In this document: in pieces, positions 10,727 to 25,700 of the stretch
Position numbering within the stretch: the stretch's first letter is position 1
Layout: each line of letters opens with the position of its first letter
Assembly: GCF_041296385.1 (NCBI RefSeq)
Contig: NW_027184085.1
Span: 12,705,301 to 12,769,300 of the forward strand
Direction: 5' to 3'
Length of the DNA: 64,000 nucleotides
Source: Aphelocoma coerulescens
Taxonomy: Eukaryota > Chordata > Aves > Passeriformes > Corvidae
The notes under the pieces: model-generated
Told to the model about the DNA's origin: nothing
What the model saw: the letters and a program-made list of their open reading frames with translations, nothing else
Databases searched by the model: none
Made by a program: the position numbers and the translations under genes

Positions 10727-13700
10727 GTAAGATTGTTTTAATATTAATTGCATTATATCTTTTACACTCAAGTTCTTGTAGATTTTCTGCTTCTGCTGTT
10801 CGAAATGAAATGCAGACATTTGCTAGTTTATATGCTTGCTTATATGGGGATTTTGAGAAATAAAGTGAAACTAGTCTAAGGACTTGTCATTATTGGAAAT
10901 CTTGCTACAATTGAACCTGAAATTATTTATTTACTTCAGTACAAGTTCTTAATCTGGCAACACTTAAATGGTCTTAAGCTGCACTAAATGGTATTTCAGC
11001 TGCAGTAGTCTAATATGGTAATTTATCCAGTGAAATGTAACTTTTGTATGTATAATTTTACCTGGTTTAGGTGTGTCTGTATGAAGTACTACCACTACTG
11101 TAAATAATGTAGCTGGAGTGATGGGAAATACTAAGCATGCAGCCCTAAGATTCTTGTATGTATTTAATTTGAATTGAAATGGGTTTTTCTGAGGCATGTT
11201 TTGACATGGTGGTAGTAAGAACATAGTTGCAAAGTCCCATCTGCCTCTTTAACACTATAAATACAAGTCAGTTGAGGAGGTTCCATGACTGAGACTTTGT
11301 GATAATAAACTTAGAAAAACGTTTGGTCTGTAGAAGAACTCATACATCATTGTCTCTAGTGTTCATTATATACAGAAAGAAAAAAGCTGAACTATTGGCT
11401 GGCATTTTGAAATTAGTAATTTGGGCAGGAAATAAATCAGAATAGCTTGTAGGTTTGATATTTAACTGATTATCTCTTCTGCAGATTAACACTTTTTAAA
11501 AATAAGATTGGTTTTCTTTTTGGTGCTTTAATTTTGTCTTCTTTGGTTTTTTAAATGTTTAACATTTAAAGAATTTAAATTTCTTATATAGTCATGTTTG
11601 TAGAGCTGTTGTGCCTTAAAATAGACAGATCAAAAGCCATAGGAGATGTTTACAGCTGTTTGCAGGATGATTTATAAATCCATTTCCAGGTGTATAATGA
11701 ATTCAAGATGAAAACATTTTCTTATATAGCTGATCTGGTTAGAAATTATGTAGAAATCATCTTTGTGAGTGTGTTAACTATTTTATGTGCATCTATAAAG
11801 AGGTGTTGTCTGTATCATTAATTTCTTGTGCTATGCCTGCTTTCTATCTACTAACCTGTTTATATTAACTCTAAAAAGTCTTAATAATAATTCATGATGT
11901 ATATTACTTCTTTGTAAAATACTAGCCTCCTTATTAGGGATTTCTCTTTGTCCTGGAAATAAGAACATTGTCCCTGTCCCTTTTTGAGGTTTAAAACAGG
12001 CAAAATTTCTGTTTCTAGTAACAGGTATCTAGAGTTAGCCATAAAACTATGACATTTTTGTTCTCAGTTTAATCTGAAGGTTTCAGATAAAACCCTTATA
12101 TTCTAGATAGGAAATGCTAAAAACTTTCCAATGGAACTAGGGTCTAGTGTCAGTAGGATAGATTTTGAATTCACACAATTCTATGCGCAGAAAATCAGTT
12201 CCTTTAAAGTCTTCAAAACAATAGGCAGTGCATGTATGCTTTCCAAAATGTTTCTGAATTATTTTTTCTTGTTGTCTGTATTACATGTGGTTATGTATCT
12301 AGAATGCTTTAGTAAAGGTTTTAATGACTTTTGGTGTGATTCTAGTAGCTGTCACAGATGAGCAAAGCCTTGATTTTAAAGTCAGGTTTATAATTTCTCT
12401 ACAGTATTTTTCTGCATTTTTTTTTCTTTCTGGAGTTATCTTTTTCTTGCGTACTTTTAAATAACTTGGGACATATTTTGCAGGGGAAAAATTGTTTGAA
12501 TCTGAGTCTTTTTGCAATTGTATTCAGAATAAGGTTCTTACAATGATACTAGAAATAGGTTTAATGAAAAGAATAATGTAACTATTTTTATCTTACAAAT
12601 CAACTTTTGAGCGTTCAGCAGGCAGATTTTGGAGAAAGTGTCTTTGAATAGCAGATTTTTGATGTGTAATTTAGTTCTGAATTTTTTTCCTGGTAACTTA
12701 CTTCCTAGAACACATTGTGCTAATTAACCAGGTGAATTCCAGTGTACCTTTGAAAAGGTACATAATTTATAAAGTTCTCTCTCTTCATCAGGCAAAGTCT
12801 ATTTGTCAACAGCCAACTTATGTAGATGTATTCATGCCACTGCCACAATGTCCTCAGTCCAGTTGAAATAGTGTTCACAGTTCTACTTGGTGCCATTTTT
12901 AGTTATAAACATTTTAATACACTAGGAAATGTAATTTTCATAAACCTTCTTTTAGTTTATCCTATACTACTTAGTAGATTGTAGCAATTCTTTTCTAGTG
13001 TTGCCTTTTAGCATAATTATTCAACTTCTCACATGCCTCTTATGCCATGTAGTTTAGTGTATTTTACTTTATCTTATTTCATTATCCTTGTATCTCTTGT
13101 CCTTTCTTTTTTGTTTCTCATCCATCCCTCCCTCAAGAAAATGTCTTCTCCTGGCTTTGTCATGTACAACTTCATTCCTATAATTTATCTGAAATGCAGT
13201 TTAAAATAGGGTTGCTCAGCTAGTTTAAAAGACCATGTACATAGTCATTCTGTCTTAAGGCACTAATTCCCATTCATTACAAAACTCAATAAAATTGACT
13301 CATGTTAAGCTACAAATAATTCTTTGCAAACTGAAAGTTTGTACAACTTTTCGCATTGTTTCAGTAAATTTTGAAATTGTGTCGTTACTTGCATTGTACT
13401 TCAAAAAGACAAAGTACCATTCTCACCAAATTTTACAGACACATTTGAAATTTTATCAAGTTATGAATGGGAGGGGTAGCCACAGTCTGTGACTGTTAAT
13501 ATTGAATCAGTCCAAGAGTCCCTTTTGGCATTTACAAGGAAGAAGGAACTTTTCTCTCTCACTCTCTCCTGATCTTTGAGCATTTTTCTGAAAGATTCTC
13601 TATATCTCAGAGGAAGTTTTGCATTTTTTTCGAAGTACTTTTGTTACAGGGTCTTGTGGTGAAGTCTTGTGGCCAATTCTGTCCAGGTCAGAATGAACTG

Positions 13701-16700
13701 TGACATTTTCTTTGTCTGATTTTAACATCTGTGAATGTCTTTTATCTTGGTTTTAATGCAAATGTATGTTGTTGTGGGATCCATGAAACTTTTCCCTTTA
13801 AGCTTGTGCCTGCAATGAGGAGGTCATGTTTGCTGTCCTTTCTTTTCAGAGCTTCAGCGAATACCTTTTCTGCTGCTTTTTAGAGCTATGCTGATCACCT
13901 GTGTTGGGATGGGAGCTGTTAACAGCTTCACGTTACTGCATTCTGAGCAAGACAAATTTTCCATTGTTAAAGTATGAGTAATGAGAGAAGCTGTAACTGT
14001 CTGTATAAGGAGATGTCTGAGTAGGTTTAAAATATGTTTGAAGGTTTGTCTTTGCAAAATAAGCATCTTTTGGATCTTTCTGCATCACCTAAAAGGAGTT
14101 TGTTGTTTTAAGGAAAAAAAAGGAAATTCGGATCTGAATGCTATTCCTCCATTATGTGGCTTGTTTTGGGATTTCATTATCTGTACAACACAGGACCGAA
14201 GACATAAGATTTTATTGCTCACTACAAGTCTTCCTAAATATACTCTGTTCCCTGCTGCCCTGGTGTGAAATTTGAGTAAAGATTTGACATTTCTTTGAAC
14301 GTGCTCTCCATACATACTCTTTACTGGATCAGCTAAAAATCTTACTGCCTAATTGTCTTCATGTCATTAAAATAATGCTTCTGGATTCTTCTGTGTTCTG
14401 TGCTTATATGGTTTGTTTGGGGTTTCTGGTTTGTTTGTTTTCAATTCCAGGTGACTTTTTCAGAGCGTATAGTAACTCTGATTTGGCATTTGTGTCTGTC
14501 TTTGGGTTCTAGCACTGTTGGAAATAGTTTCACTTGTGGAACAGCAATCAATTATCTTCTAGTAGTGAAAGAAAGGGAGTATTTCAGGATGAAAAGCTGT
14601 ATCCAGATTGTGTGGGCTCAGTTGAGTGAGCTTGTGATGCCTCTCACTGATTTCCAGTTAGCACTGCCGAACTGCTTAAAGGTGCTTTATGGTACAGATG
14701 AAAACTGTGGGCAGGAAGGAAGTACCAATTTTAAACATTGTTTAAATCCTTCATGTATAGGACTTTGCTAAGGACAAAAATGGGTTATGGATGTTAGCGC
14801 GTCAAATTTGAGAGTTCACACAAATTTATTTCCAAAATAACGATTTCTTAATGCTGAAATAGACATAGAAATCAGAAGGGCTGCAAGGAAATAACGGAAG
14901 TAAAAACATACTACCCTTGGAAAGGGAAAGCAAACTCAGCTTGCTTCCCATAAGTTGTGCTTTTGTAAACATTAGCATTTTGAAATTCCTCAGTTCCATA
15001 TATCTTGAATTTGAAATCACTGTCTTGGAAGTTCCTGGTAGCACCTGCATTTGCCTATGTCAAGGCCAGAGTAATAACCTGCTGACCATCTTGCATGTGC
15101 ATGCAGCACTGGGGGGATCTATAGAAAATTATGCTGCATTCATAGGAAAAAATACTGTATTTCAGCATTTACAGCAGAAAATTTGTAATGATTTTTCTCA
15201 GCTGAAATGTTTAAACCTTCTTCAAAATAAAATTTAATTGCAATTATAGAAAAACAGCTATGACTTTCATGAGAATTCTACAGTCTTCCTGTTTTTTCTC
15301 TTTTCTGAGATACGAATACCTCCTCTCGGCTTGACAGGAAGAGGGACTGGCTCACCTTTGTGCCATTAGAAGTATTTCAAGATATATTAGGTTTGCAGAG
15401 GATCCATTTTAGTGTGCACTTTGTTAATTGACCCCTGATTATTTGTTTTTCCTTTCTGGATTAAGAAGCTCACATTTTGAAAACTATTCCAAGCATTGTT
15501 TAGGTAAAAGTCTAAACTATATATAATTGGCTAAAGTCTAGGAAGATCTGATTTCTCTAGCATGCTTTGCACTGGAATGATTTGTTCCTACTTGCAGGGA
15601 ATTTTAAGGTGTGGTGTGTCTGTCCCATTCCAGAAAGTAGGTGGGATTTGTATGGGCATTGTACATATCCTCTTGGGCCTTCATTTTTGGTGCTAGTTTT
15701 TCAGAAGTAGATGTTGGATAGACTGGTATTGGTACAGAGCAGGAATCAGCCACTGCATACTGGAGTAATTTCTTGTGTTGATCTGTTACCGGTAATAGAG
15801 GTGACATTTTCAGCACAGGGCTTTGCCTGGTGGCTGCTTTCCTACTATTTGTTTCCTACTTTAGACTTTTCTGCTAAGGTAAATATTTTGATTCTTGTTC
15901 CTACAGTATTTCTCTGGATAGGAAGAGTGAACTTTGTGTGTGTCACATCCAGCTCTTAGCAGCAACAATAAATTTGACCCAATCCACTAGTTTCATTATA
16001 CTTTGATTCATCTGAAATATGATGCTTTGTCTATTTGCAGATTTAGAAGTGCATTGTTGAATTAGTTGATTTTTGAAAAATTACTTTGGCACATGTAAGT
16101 GATACACATTTTTTACCTAATTTGTCAGAACAATTTCTTCAAAGTCTGAAACTGCTCTTGGTTTGTGGACATGGATGCTTGATTGAGTTCCTCTTGCTTT
16201 TGGGAATAGCTAAGGCTATTTTGCATAAATAAATTTTGCAACAGTGCATTGCAATGTGTAAATGTGGCCCAGCAATTTGTCTGATGTCAATTACAATATG
16301 CAATGTGGATTTGCTCAGGTGTCTGAGGATCTAAATGTGGATGTTAATCTTGGATTATGTGCAGGGATATGTGCTTGAAATTTTTGGTTTTAATTTTCTT
16401 CTAGCTAAAGGGTAAATTTGGCTAAATACAAATAGTAGAAAGGCTCACATTTGCTTCTGGAAAATTAACATCTCTGTTGCTCAACATTTTCAGCTGTTCT
16501 AGGTGACTCTTTTCATATAAGAAAATTTAAACTGTTTACTTGAAATTTGGAGTTTATTTTTGCTCCATGGGAATACTACCAGCAAACAGAAAAGAAGAGT
16601 ATGAAACGTTTTTTGTCCTTCAAATTACTGAACTGTTGTTTGCATTGAATAACATTTCCTTAAAAAATATATATTCTGTTTCATTATCTTCCAAGCAATT

Positions 16701-19700
16701 TTCCTGTACTATTTTATATTTAAAGCTAAAACATCAGCAATCTTTTGTTGTTCCTTATGTAATTAAGTTACGTTGAAGAAGCAAACTTAGTGGCTTCATG
16801 CAATAATTTCAATGATGAAGACTGAGAATGTTTCCATGCAATAGTAAGAAAATAAGCAGGTCTTCTTGATGTGCCTAGAAGTCACAGATGAGATGTAAAA
16901 TAATGGCTTTTGCCATTTTTTGCTTATTTTCTGCAAAAGTTTTGGTTGTATTATATTCCTTATATAGAAGTTTTTCTCTAATCAGAATACATGACTGGGA
17001 AAATACATTAGTCATGAATTTCAGATCCCAAACATTAATCATCATAGGGTCAAAAAATGGTTTGGGTTGGAAATGATCTTAAAGATCATCTCATTCCAAC
17101 TCCATGGGCAGGGACATCTTAACGCTGGATGAGGTTGCTCAGAGCCCCATCCAGCCTGCCCTTGAACACTTCCAGGGATGGGGCAGCCACAATCTTCCTG
17201 GGCAAACTTTTTCCAGTACCTCACCATCCTCTCAGTAAAGAACTTCTTTCTAACATCTAAACTAAATCTCTCCTCTTTTGGTTTAAAACTGTTCCCCCTT
17301 GTCCTATTGCCATCTGCCGGTGTAAAAAGCCACTCTCCCTCTTTTTTTATAAGCCCCTTTTGAGTACTGAAAGGAGTTTTAATAGAAGAATATTAGCAGA
17401 AAAATGCGTGCTGAGTTTTGCAACTGTAAAAAATGCCTTAACTTCTTAATACAATAAATTGAATTGGCCTAAATTTCAATGCATATGTTCAAAAGCAATG
17501 ACAGCAAAATCCAAAAGCACCCGCCAACACTGATTCATAAAAGCGAGGGAGTTTGTGCAGCACTACATTTATTTCAATTGCCAACCTTGCTCCTTTTTAT
17601 TCTAAGTACTACTTTATTTTTTGTATATCGTCTTGGAAGACCAGACTGCTCTAGCCTTCTTTTATCAATTTGTATACAGACAAAAAGCCAGCAATAAGGC
17701 CAGCAATAAGTTCCTACAGCAATCAGATAGCTTGAGAACATCATTGTTGCCAGCGTAAATGTGAGTTCTCTTGGCATCTTGGGAGAGTGTTTGTTTAATA
17801 TATTCCCTGCTCTCTCCCTGGATATTTCAGAGTTCTCTCTTGAAGTCTCTTCCCTACTTCTAAAAATGTTTATTTTTTCTCAGAGTAATGTACTACTGTA
17901 AAATTGTTTTTGAATCTATGCTGCTTAGCTGTGGTTAATGATGATCTCTGTTGTGTCGTGGAATTATTCTGCTTCCATGTCCAGATCTTCTCTGACCAGC
18001 TGGTCTAGGTCCCATCTTTCAAGGCCAGAGCTAAGGATCAGAGTAGAAGCAAAGAGCCTGAAACTTGTTTTTTTTTAGGCTGGGAGCCTTTCCTTTGTGT
18101 ACTATTGGGGCAGATGAGGTAGAGTTGTTTCGAAAAATATGTTCAAGCAGGTTCTATGAAATGTAGGGCACACTTCTCCCCAACCCTACTTTTCTCCATC
18201 CTGCTAAATTCATTGCATCAGAGAATCCTGTGCATGCAGCCCCTTGGGTGGTGGTGAGAGCATCTCAGTTTCTTGCCCTTTTTCTGGCATGAATGTATGT
18301 GAGGTGAGCTCTGGAGTTACCCCTTCATGTATGTAGCCAAAAGGTGAGGGTAAGGCACTCAATAGAGGGTTATATCTTTTTGGATACATCCTGTAGGAGG
18401 TAGCTGTATACCCGTCCATAAGCTTTACAGCAGTGGAATGGAGAGGGGAGAAGAAAGAGAAAACGTGCTGGAGTAAATGTACTACTCAGTTTATTTTTAC
18501 CAGTATTCATTTATGATGTGTTTTTCAACTGATGATAGGGTATCAAGATAAAAGTGGAACTTCATCTTATGAGCAGATAAGTCCTCAAAACTTAAATTCA
18601 CCTAATGAAATTATTGGGATTTCCCCATGTTTCCCCTTCTGTTCTTTAAACTGTTCAGGGCACAAAATTATTTGGACAAGTGTGAAGCTGGTGAGCAGCA
18701 GACTGATCACCAAGGACTCAGTGCACCATGTAAAGAACACAGTGGAGCATTTTAAGGGAGAACCTGGTAGAAATTATATCATTACATTTCCACACTAGAG
18801 AAAGAAACAGAAATTTTTCAGCTTTAACCAGCAACCTCTTCATCAGTTTATAGGCAGTCATGTGGCCCTTTGCACTGCAGTGCTTGAATACTCTTAACAA
18901 TAGTTAGCTATTTTAGAAGAGTGTTTATTTTGTAAACAGCTTCGTAACATAGGGAGTACTTCTATCCTTTTTTTTTTTCTTTTAGTTCCTTATCTAAAGT
19001 ACAACCTTATCTGCATGAGTAGTTGCTGTAGATTAAACTTGTGAGTCTCTGCTTTTGTAGCTACAGTGACATGGCTGTTCAGCAAGATAGCAGCACTCTT
19101 CTTATGGAATAAGGATCATTTATTTCATTTAGCACAGGTTTGAAGGTTGTTTGGGCTAATTCAGAAAGAAACTGCTTTCCTTCCTGCATGTATATGCCTG
19201 GCATAAGGGGAAAGTTAGGCTGTAAGCTTTTATTAGATAAGGGAGGAATATCCTTTATCAAATCCTCAGAGAGGACATTTAAGGAAGGTGAGTTTGGCCT
19301 CTGTGGAATAATAGCAAGACTGGATATATTAGTCATCAGCAAAATAAGAAAAGTCCAGTAGCCGGTAATGCTTTTGTGACTAAAAAGGAACAAGAAAAGG
19401 GCAAAATTGAGCTGCAGCCAGTAGGGGCTTATTTTTAATGTCCAAATGAAGATGAGTGACAGTTTTCTAGTATAGAAGTTCAGTGGTCAAACTTCAATTT
19501 CTAAATGCTGAGAAATGTGAAGTAAAGATTCATATCCTCACCCCAAACAGGTGGCATTATTTCTCTCTCAGACCCTTGTGTGTTCTTTCATATAATGTCT
19601 TCATAGTTGGAAAAAGTTAGATTTTAAAATCAAGATATGTAGAGAGATTACAAATATGAATTTGCATTAGCTGTAGTTTTGCTTATTACGGACAATTAGC

Positions 19701-22700
19701 ACACAAAAATGGAAAAGATAATATTTGTTTCCACTATATTAACTCTCTCTTGTAGTTATGAAAGTAGCACTTCAGAGTTTAGATTTCTAACTGTATTTAA
19801 ATCTTGATGGCTTGTAGTTCATAGGAAATTGTACCAAGATCTGATCTAAACGATGCATTTATTTTCCATAGTTTGGAAAGCAAAGATACATCATTACTGA
19901 AAAAATAAGAGTTTATTCATGTTGGTTTTGATTTCGTGACAGGAACAGCCACTCTGATCCTGGAAAGCTCACCTAAGCATCAGTAAGAATCATCCTCTTT
20001 TCCACAGGTGCTTCTTTGAAGTTGTTACACCAAGCCAGGTGAAACTAATGTGAACACAGATTGGTGTCAAAAAATAATTGTGCTGTCCATATTGAAGGGA
20101 CCCAGCAAAAGTCCATAAGGGTGATCTGCCTGAATCAGGAAGATCTACTTGACTTGCAAAGTCAACACAAAGTGACATTGCATCCTCCTAAAGATTAGAT
20201 AGGCCTAAACATTAGCTAAAGTTGTTCTACAAAGTTGAAGCTGCAAAACGCAATACTGAACTGTGAATCAGATCTGTTCTTTTCCATTAGTTTCTTAAAC
20301 CATATGTGGAGAAGGGAAATACTACATCCTCTAGATATTTATAGAAATCTTTCTACTATACACAGCAAAACCCTGTGAAAAGCTTCCCAGTCTATAATAA
20401 AATACGGGAGCTGGCTTACAGACTAATTTCTCACTGAGATTCTCTGTTGATCTTTAAGTGTATTATATTTTGTAAAGAAATGCTTGATGAGAAAACACGT
20501 TATCTTGAGGGTCAGTGGGCATTGAGTAGTAGATCAAGATTCATTAGTATCTTTCCTTAGAAACTTTTTGATAATAGCAATCAAGCAAAACCAAGAATTT
20601 GTTCTTCGGCAAGTAACTAGTATGTAAGTTGTAGACAGCATTGCATATGTTTGGAGAAGCACTGTAGAAGTGACTGTTCATGTATACAGTTCGTTGAGAT
20701 AAATTGTTCTTCTGTGTCCTCCCTTCAGTTTCACCAATGTGGAGTTTGTTAGCATGCTCTTCTTGGCAGTTTGAAAAATAATTTGTTTTGATGGTACTTT
20801 TTTTCTGGGGGTTTCTTTTTGGTTGCTTGCTTTCATAGTTGCAACAGCTTTGAACGTATACATAAATGATAAATGAAGAATACACATGCCTATAGTCCCA
20901 TTTCAGGCATATTGTGTACACTGATCACACAAATTGCAGAAAATGGAGTTTTTCCATTGGTGATGACAGTCCTTCAGCAAGATATTTGGGCATTCTATTA
21001 GATTATCAAGTAACTTTTTTGTAAAGTTACTTTCTCTTTGCAATTTAAAAGGCTGTGCATGCTATAGCCAGATGTAACTGATTAAAGTGAAGACATGGAA
21101 GCAGGTACTAGGTCTTAGCAAACTTAGCAAAAAAAATGGAAAATTGAAAGTGATTGTACATGCATTTGTAGATTTCAAAGAGATTTGTGTTGTATATTCT
21201 ATTAGTTGTTTTAGGAAAATTTCCCATAAACTGAAAAGGCATTAGCATGTGTTTATAATTAATTCTTGTTGCCATGTGACTGGATTCTTATGGTGAACTG
21301 TATTCTTGTAAGTATTTCTTTACCACCCTGAACAAAAAAATAGTGCCTATATTATAAAATAGAAGATATTAAAGAAGGAATTTAGTAGGATATTTCTAGT
21401 GACGTTTGGGCTGTCCTGACTCAAGGTAGCATAATTAATAAAGTAAGTATTAACAAGCTCTTGACTTCACCAAAAATATCCCTGATTTCCTTCAGAAAGG
21501 ATGATAAATCCTTCTCCATGTATATTAGAATTGTTCATATGTGTACAATCATTCTTAACTCTTTTGTACTGCGTAAGTAGAACTCTATAGATTTGGTTGT
21601 TTACAATCCTCAGCAGCTAAGAAAACTGGGCATGTGGCACACTTACTTCAGGGAACATTATGACAAAAAGAAAAACTTCAATGATAGCTTACAGAGAGCT
21701 TTATAATAATTCTATTTGTTCTCTTTTCTGCTGCTCCCTACTTGAATAAAGTAAGCTTTACCTATTTCCTAATAAAAGAAAAATGGGTAAGCTTATACTG
21801 TAATCTGAAATATCTGTAACAGGAGAGAGTGCAAATCAAGCAGTAGTTGAATTTAGCACTGGAGGAATAGAAACTTGAAACTGTTGAGACAGAAATAAAA
21901 TTAGTTTTACAAATATTTAAAGTAGTAATTTTTTTCCACTTATGTCTAATGAATGCTGTGATATTTGATTTATATTTCAAGAGTTAGTTCAAAATGAAAA
22001 ATCAGTGAGAAAAGAAAGCAAGAACAGGTATTCCTAGGAGACAATAGAATAGCCTGTGAGTTTTGCTTGCTGTTTGAGGATAATGCAACTTTTGTTCATT
22101 TACTTGTAGCTGTCTTTTGCAATGTTTTTGTTTGGCCAGATTTACTGTAGACTTTATGCTGTGTGTATAGTCCTGCTGATTTTAATGGAATTGCCAATGG
22201 GCATAAAATTGAAAATACACATTAGAGAACCAGGCTTTATGGCACTCTATCAATTTCATCTGTGGAAATTTTCTTAAAACTTGTATATGTAAATTTTCTG
22301 TATTCTGGTTCTGGATATAAGCTCTTCATGCACTGTATAGGCATACAAAGTATGGGGACACCACTGCTCAGATGCACAGCTCTGCAGCATCCCAGCTGGA
22401 CCTGGCTGTCATCCAGTCAGCTGCTGGTACACACAGAGGAAGTGGTCTACCCATGCTGCCAATATACTTCTACCTGTCTGAAGTCAAGTGCACACAAAAT
22501 TAATTAACAACCAAGAAATATGGCCAACCACACCATGAAATGTTTTACAGCATTTTTGAAAGCAATATTGAGAATTTAGGTAGCTTTGGTACATGGTGAT
22601 TGTATAAGGATGGCAACCTAACACAAATAGGTAACAGTGAAAACAATGTGTAGGAAGAAGGGACAACTTTGACTGTCACTCTACTTTGTATATGTTTCCC

Positions 22701-25700
22701 TACATTACTTCAAAACCCCCAATATTTGAAGTTAAATTGTTTTTTAAAATACACTTAAATTAGATGACTTGCAGAATGTATTTTGATGCCGGAATCTCAT
22801 AGTAAGACTCTTCTAATTCCATTTAAAGATGTTTAAAAAGAGAAAAAAATCCAAATACTTTCTTGCATTAGAAGTTAGGATATTAACACAAAAATGGAAA
22901 TAAGTTTTAAAAAGTTAGGGTAGTGATGTAGTGAATGCAATTAAAAAGTATATTATCATCAAGAAGTTAGTTTTTGAGGAGGAATATGTGTGTATAGAAA
23001 TTTGGAAGTGATTTCCTCTCTCAATAAGTATTCATTGGGAAGGAGAGAGGGGCGCTTGTGACAAAAATGTTTCTTCTGTTGCTGGAAAAAGATTAACAGT
23101 TTAGTCTGATGACCTGCAAATCTGTGCAGTAGAGTCTTCCAAAAATAAAAATAAGACATCAAATAAACAAACCCCAAAGAAGTACCTTTGAATTAATTTA
23201 GTTTCCTTTTGTCAGTTTGAAAAGTTTTGCCTGCAAACTCCTTCACTCTGACTGCACATAGGTTTAATCTTGATTTCGAAATGATGAAAATGGTGTGATA
23301 TTGTCTACTTATTTATCACTGTGGAAAAGAAGCCTGATTTGTGGTTCAGCTAGCTGTCTGTATTAAATAAAAATGTTTCAATTTTGTTTTGTAAAAAAAT
23401 CAAGCAAGGATTTGTGTTGCATAATCAAACTACCAAGTAGGAGGAAAGAAAAAATCTGAAGCAAAAGCTGGGTTGTCAATGATTTGGTCTTTATTTAGGG
23501 ATATGACTCCCGAAATTTTGCCACAGGTTGTCCCTCCTTACTGAAAAAGGGTATATTACTGTTTTGTGTATACTAATTGCTATGAATGATGGTAAACAGA
23601 AATGTTATTGAGGCACTAAGAATCGGTAATTTACTTACAACTGTTAGAAAGCATTATAAATTCAGAGGATGAACTGAAGTAAGACTAAACTTTGTGGAGT
23701 AGAGCAGGGATATCATTCTACAAAGGTAACTCAAAAGGTGATTCAAAGGTAGTTCACTTATATGACTGACAAAATATTTTATTGAAGGAAATGTGTATGC
23801 AATTTATTGTGTTAATTTCTCGTTGTAGTGTGAACTTTAAAAAAAGGCTGTGAAATACCTTCAGGTCTATCTAACTGTGATCTAACTGATTGTTAGTGGT
23901 TATCCTGTGAGTGGTTCCAGAGAAGGCATTGTAGTGTTGGGCCCTCTTTTTTATCTTCAGGTTCACATTTGCTCTTCTTGCTCTCCACTAATAGGTAGCA
24001 TAGATCAGTCAGTGTTAAAGGAGTTGCCTCCTGAGCTCCTGGCAGAAATTGAATCCACCATGCCACTTTGTGAACGTGTGAAAATGAACAAGCGCAAACG
24101 TAGCACAGTTAATGAGAAACCAAAATATGCTGAAATCAGTTCTGATGAAGACAATGACAGTGAAGAAGCTTTTGAATGTAAGTAGTACATAATTCTGTTC
24201 CTTAAGGTAAAAAAGCTAATATTTTGCTTTTACAAAAAGATACACATTTTTTTAAGTTGACTACCCTAAAACATACAGCCCCAAATTTGCTGTCCTGACT
24301 ACCTAGCCAAGAACGCTTGCTTTTCTTTTAAAAAAAAATTACTTGATTACAGTTTGTCACTCAAGATGAAAAGCAGTGAGTTGTTAAATTTACTTTTCTA
24401 ATTACTTTACTGGAAACTGCTGCCTGTTTTTTTGGTTTGTTTGTTTGTTTTTTTTTTTTTGCTTTCAGTTGTACCAGGCAACATTCCTAACCAGTCACAT
24501 TAAGGAAAATATCCTCTAAAGAAGCACAAAACTTACATACAATTGTATGCAAAGAAAAATTTCATTAAATAGATTTTTGAGTTATTCTTAGTTTTATTGA
24601 TAAGAGAAGTGAAAGATCCGCTCTTTAATTTTTCTGACATAATTAATTGAGAATCTTACTGCACAGAAGTTTCTTAAAATATTTCTTCTACTATTTCTCT
24701 TGTCATATTGCTTGAAAAACTGGAGTTGGTCTTGATGGATTCTCAAAATACCATTTGCTGCTGATACTGTTCTTGAATTAAATATTTTCAAGGGGAGAGA
24801 GGAAGCTTCTAGTTAGAATTTTGCTGTGCAACTGAATAAAGTTCCTAAGTAAAAAAAAATTGTTATTTGCCTCTAAGTTAGGAAGGCATTTCCTACTTGT
24901 TGATAAAAGTATGCTTGGTTTGTCTCTATGGTTGTAAGTTAACCAGCAGTGGAAATAAACTCTTAGAACAAAGTGAATCAGTTCTGTCTGAGCTGTGTAG
25001 CCATGCAGGACTACAGGAGCCTAAGAAGGAATCTTGCTTATAATGATTTTTTCCCAAGTTTTGCACCTTTGTTTATAGAAACATCTTAATGAACTTCCGT
25101 AAAATATAATATTTTGGGGTTTAGTATTTCTTAAGGTCCATAGGAGAAAGATTTGTTTGGTCAGCTTATTAGTATGTTTCAAGTTCTCATCCAACATATA
25201 TATACACTGTGTTTTTGCACATGAAAATTATAATACTGATACCTTTGATCTTTATCAAAGAAGCTGAAAAGAATGTCCTGGTTTTTTTCCCTTTTAATTA
25301 TAACTGAATAATGCTTCTCTGTGCATGAATGTGATGTCTTGAGGTAAATTGTAATCAGTCTAAATTATGACAAAGGATTAATGATGACTTGCTTCATTCA
25401 GGAATTCTATATTCTCTGTTTATCATATCATATCATATCATATCATATCATATCATATCATATCATATCATATCATATCTTACCATACCATATCATATCA
25501 TATCATATCATATCATATCACATCACCTGTTTATGATGTTAATAATTTGGAAGAGTGAATTAAAAAAATTAATTAACTAAGCAAAGTTATTTAAGTTGGT
25601 TGGGAATGGAGAGAATTGTCAAGAATTTCAAATACCATCATCTATATATTAGCCATAGTGGCTGTTGAAATTCTTAAATACAAAGTAGAAGAAGTTAAGG

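Larger units (their letters stand above)
10727..23994 (+). other. NIPBL intron 10 (13.3 kb, largest intron in the window)
   Basis: AT-rich intron. The exon 10 frame stays open for its first 134 nt and ends at TAA 10861-10863, overlapping AATAAA. One CR1 fragment lies at 17038-17385. Elsewhere I see only short unplaced open frames and no recognisable gene, RNA or long repeat. Confidence 0.9.

Noticed and set aside
13981..14771. Cluster of open frames near 14 kb (95 and 123 codons +)
   Set aside because: No homology recognised, and no splice-site pair joining them to NIPBL; most likely chance frames in intron 10.
24461..24468. Acceptor-like gctttcag after the T-rich tract as a cryptic exon start
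   Set aside because: No plausible donor follows within a typical exon length in the required phase.
25389..25580. Possible CRISPR-like or coding repeat at the TATCA tract
   Set aside because: Uniform 5-bp units without spacers: a microsatellite in a vertebrate intron.
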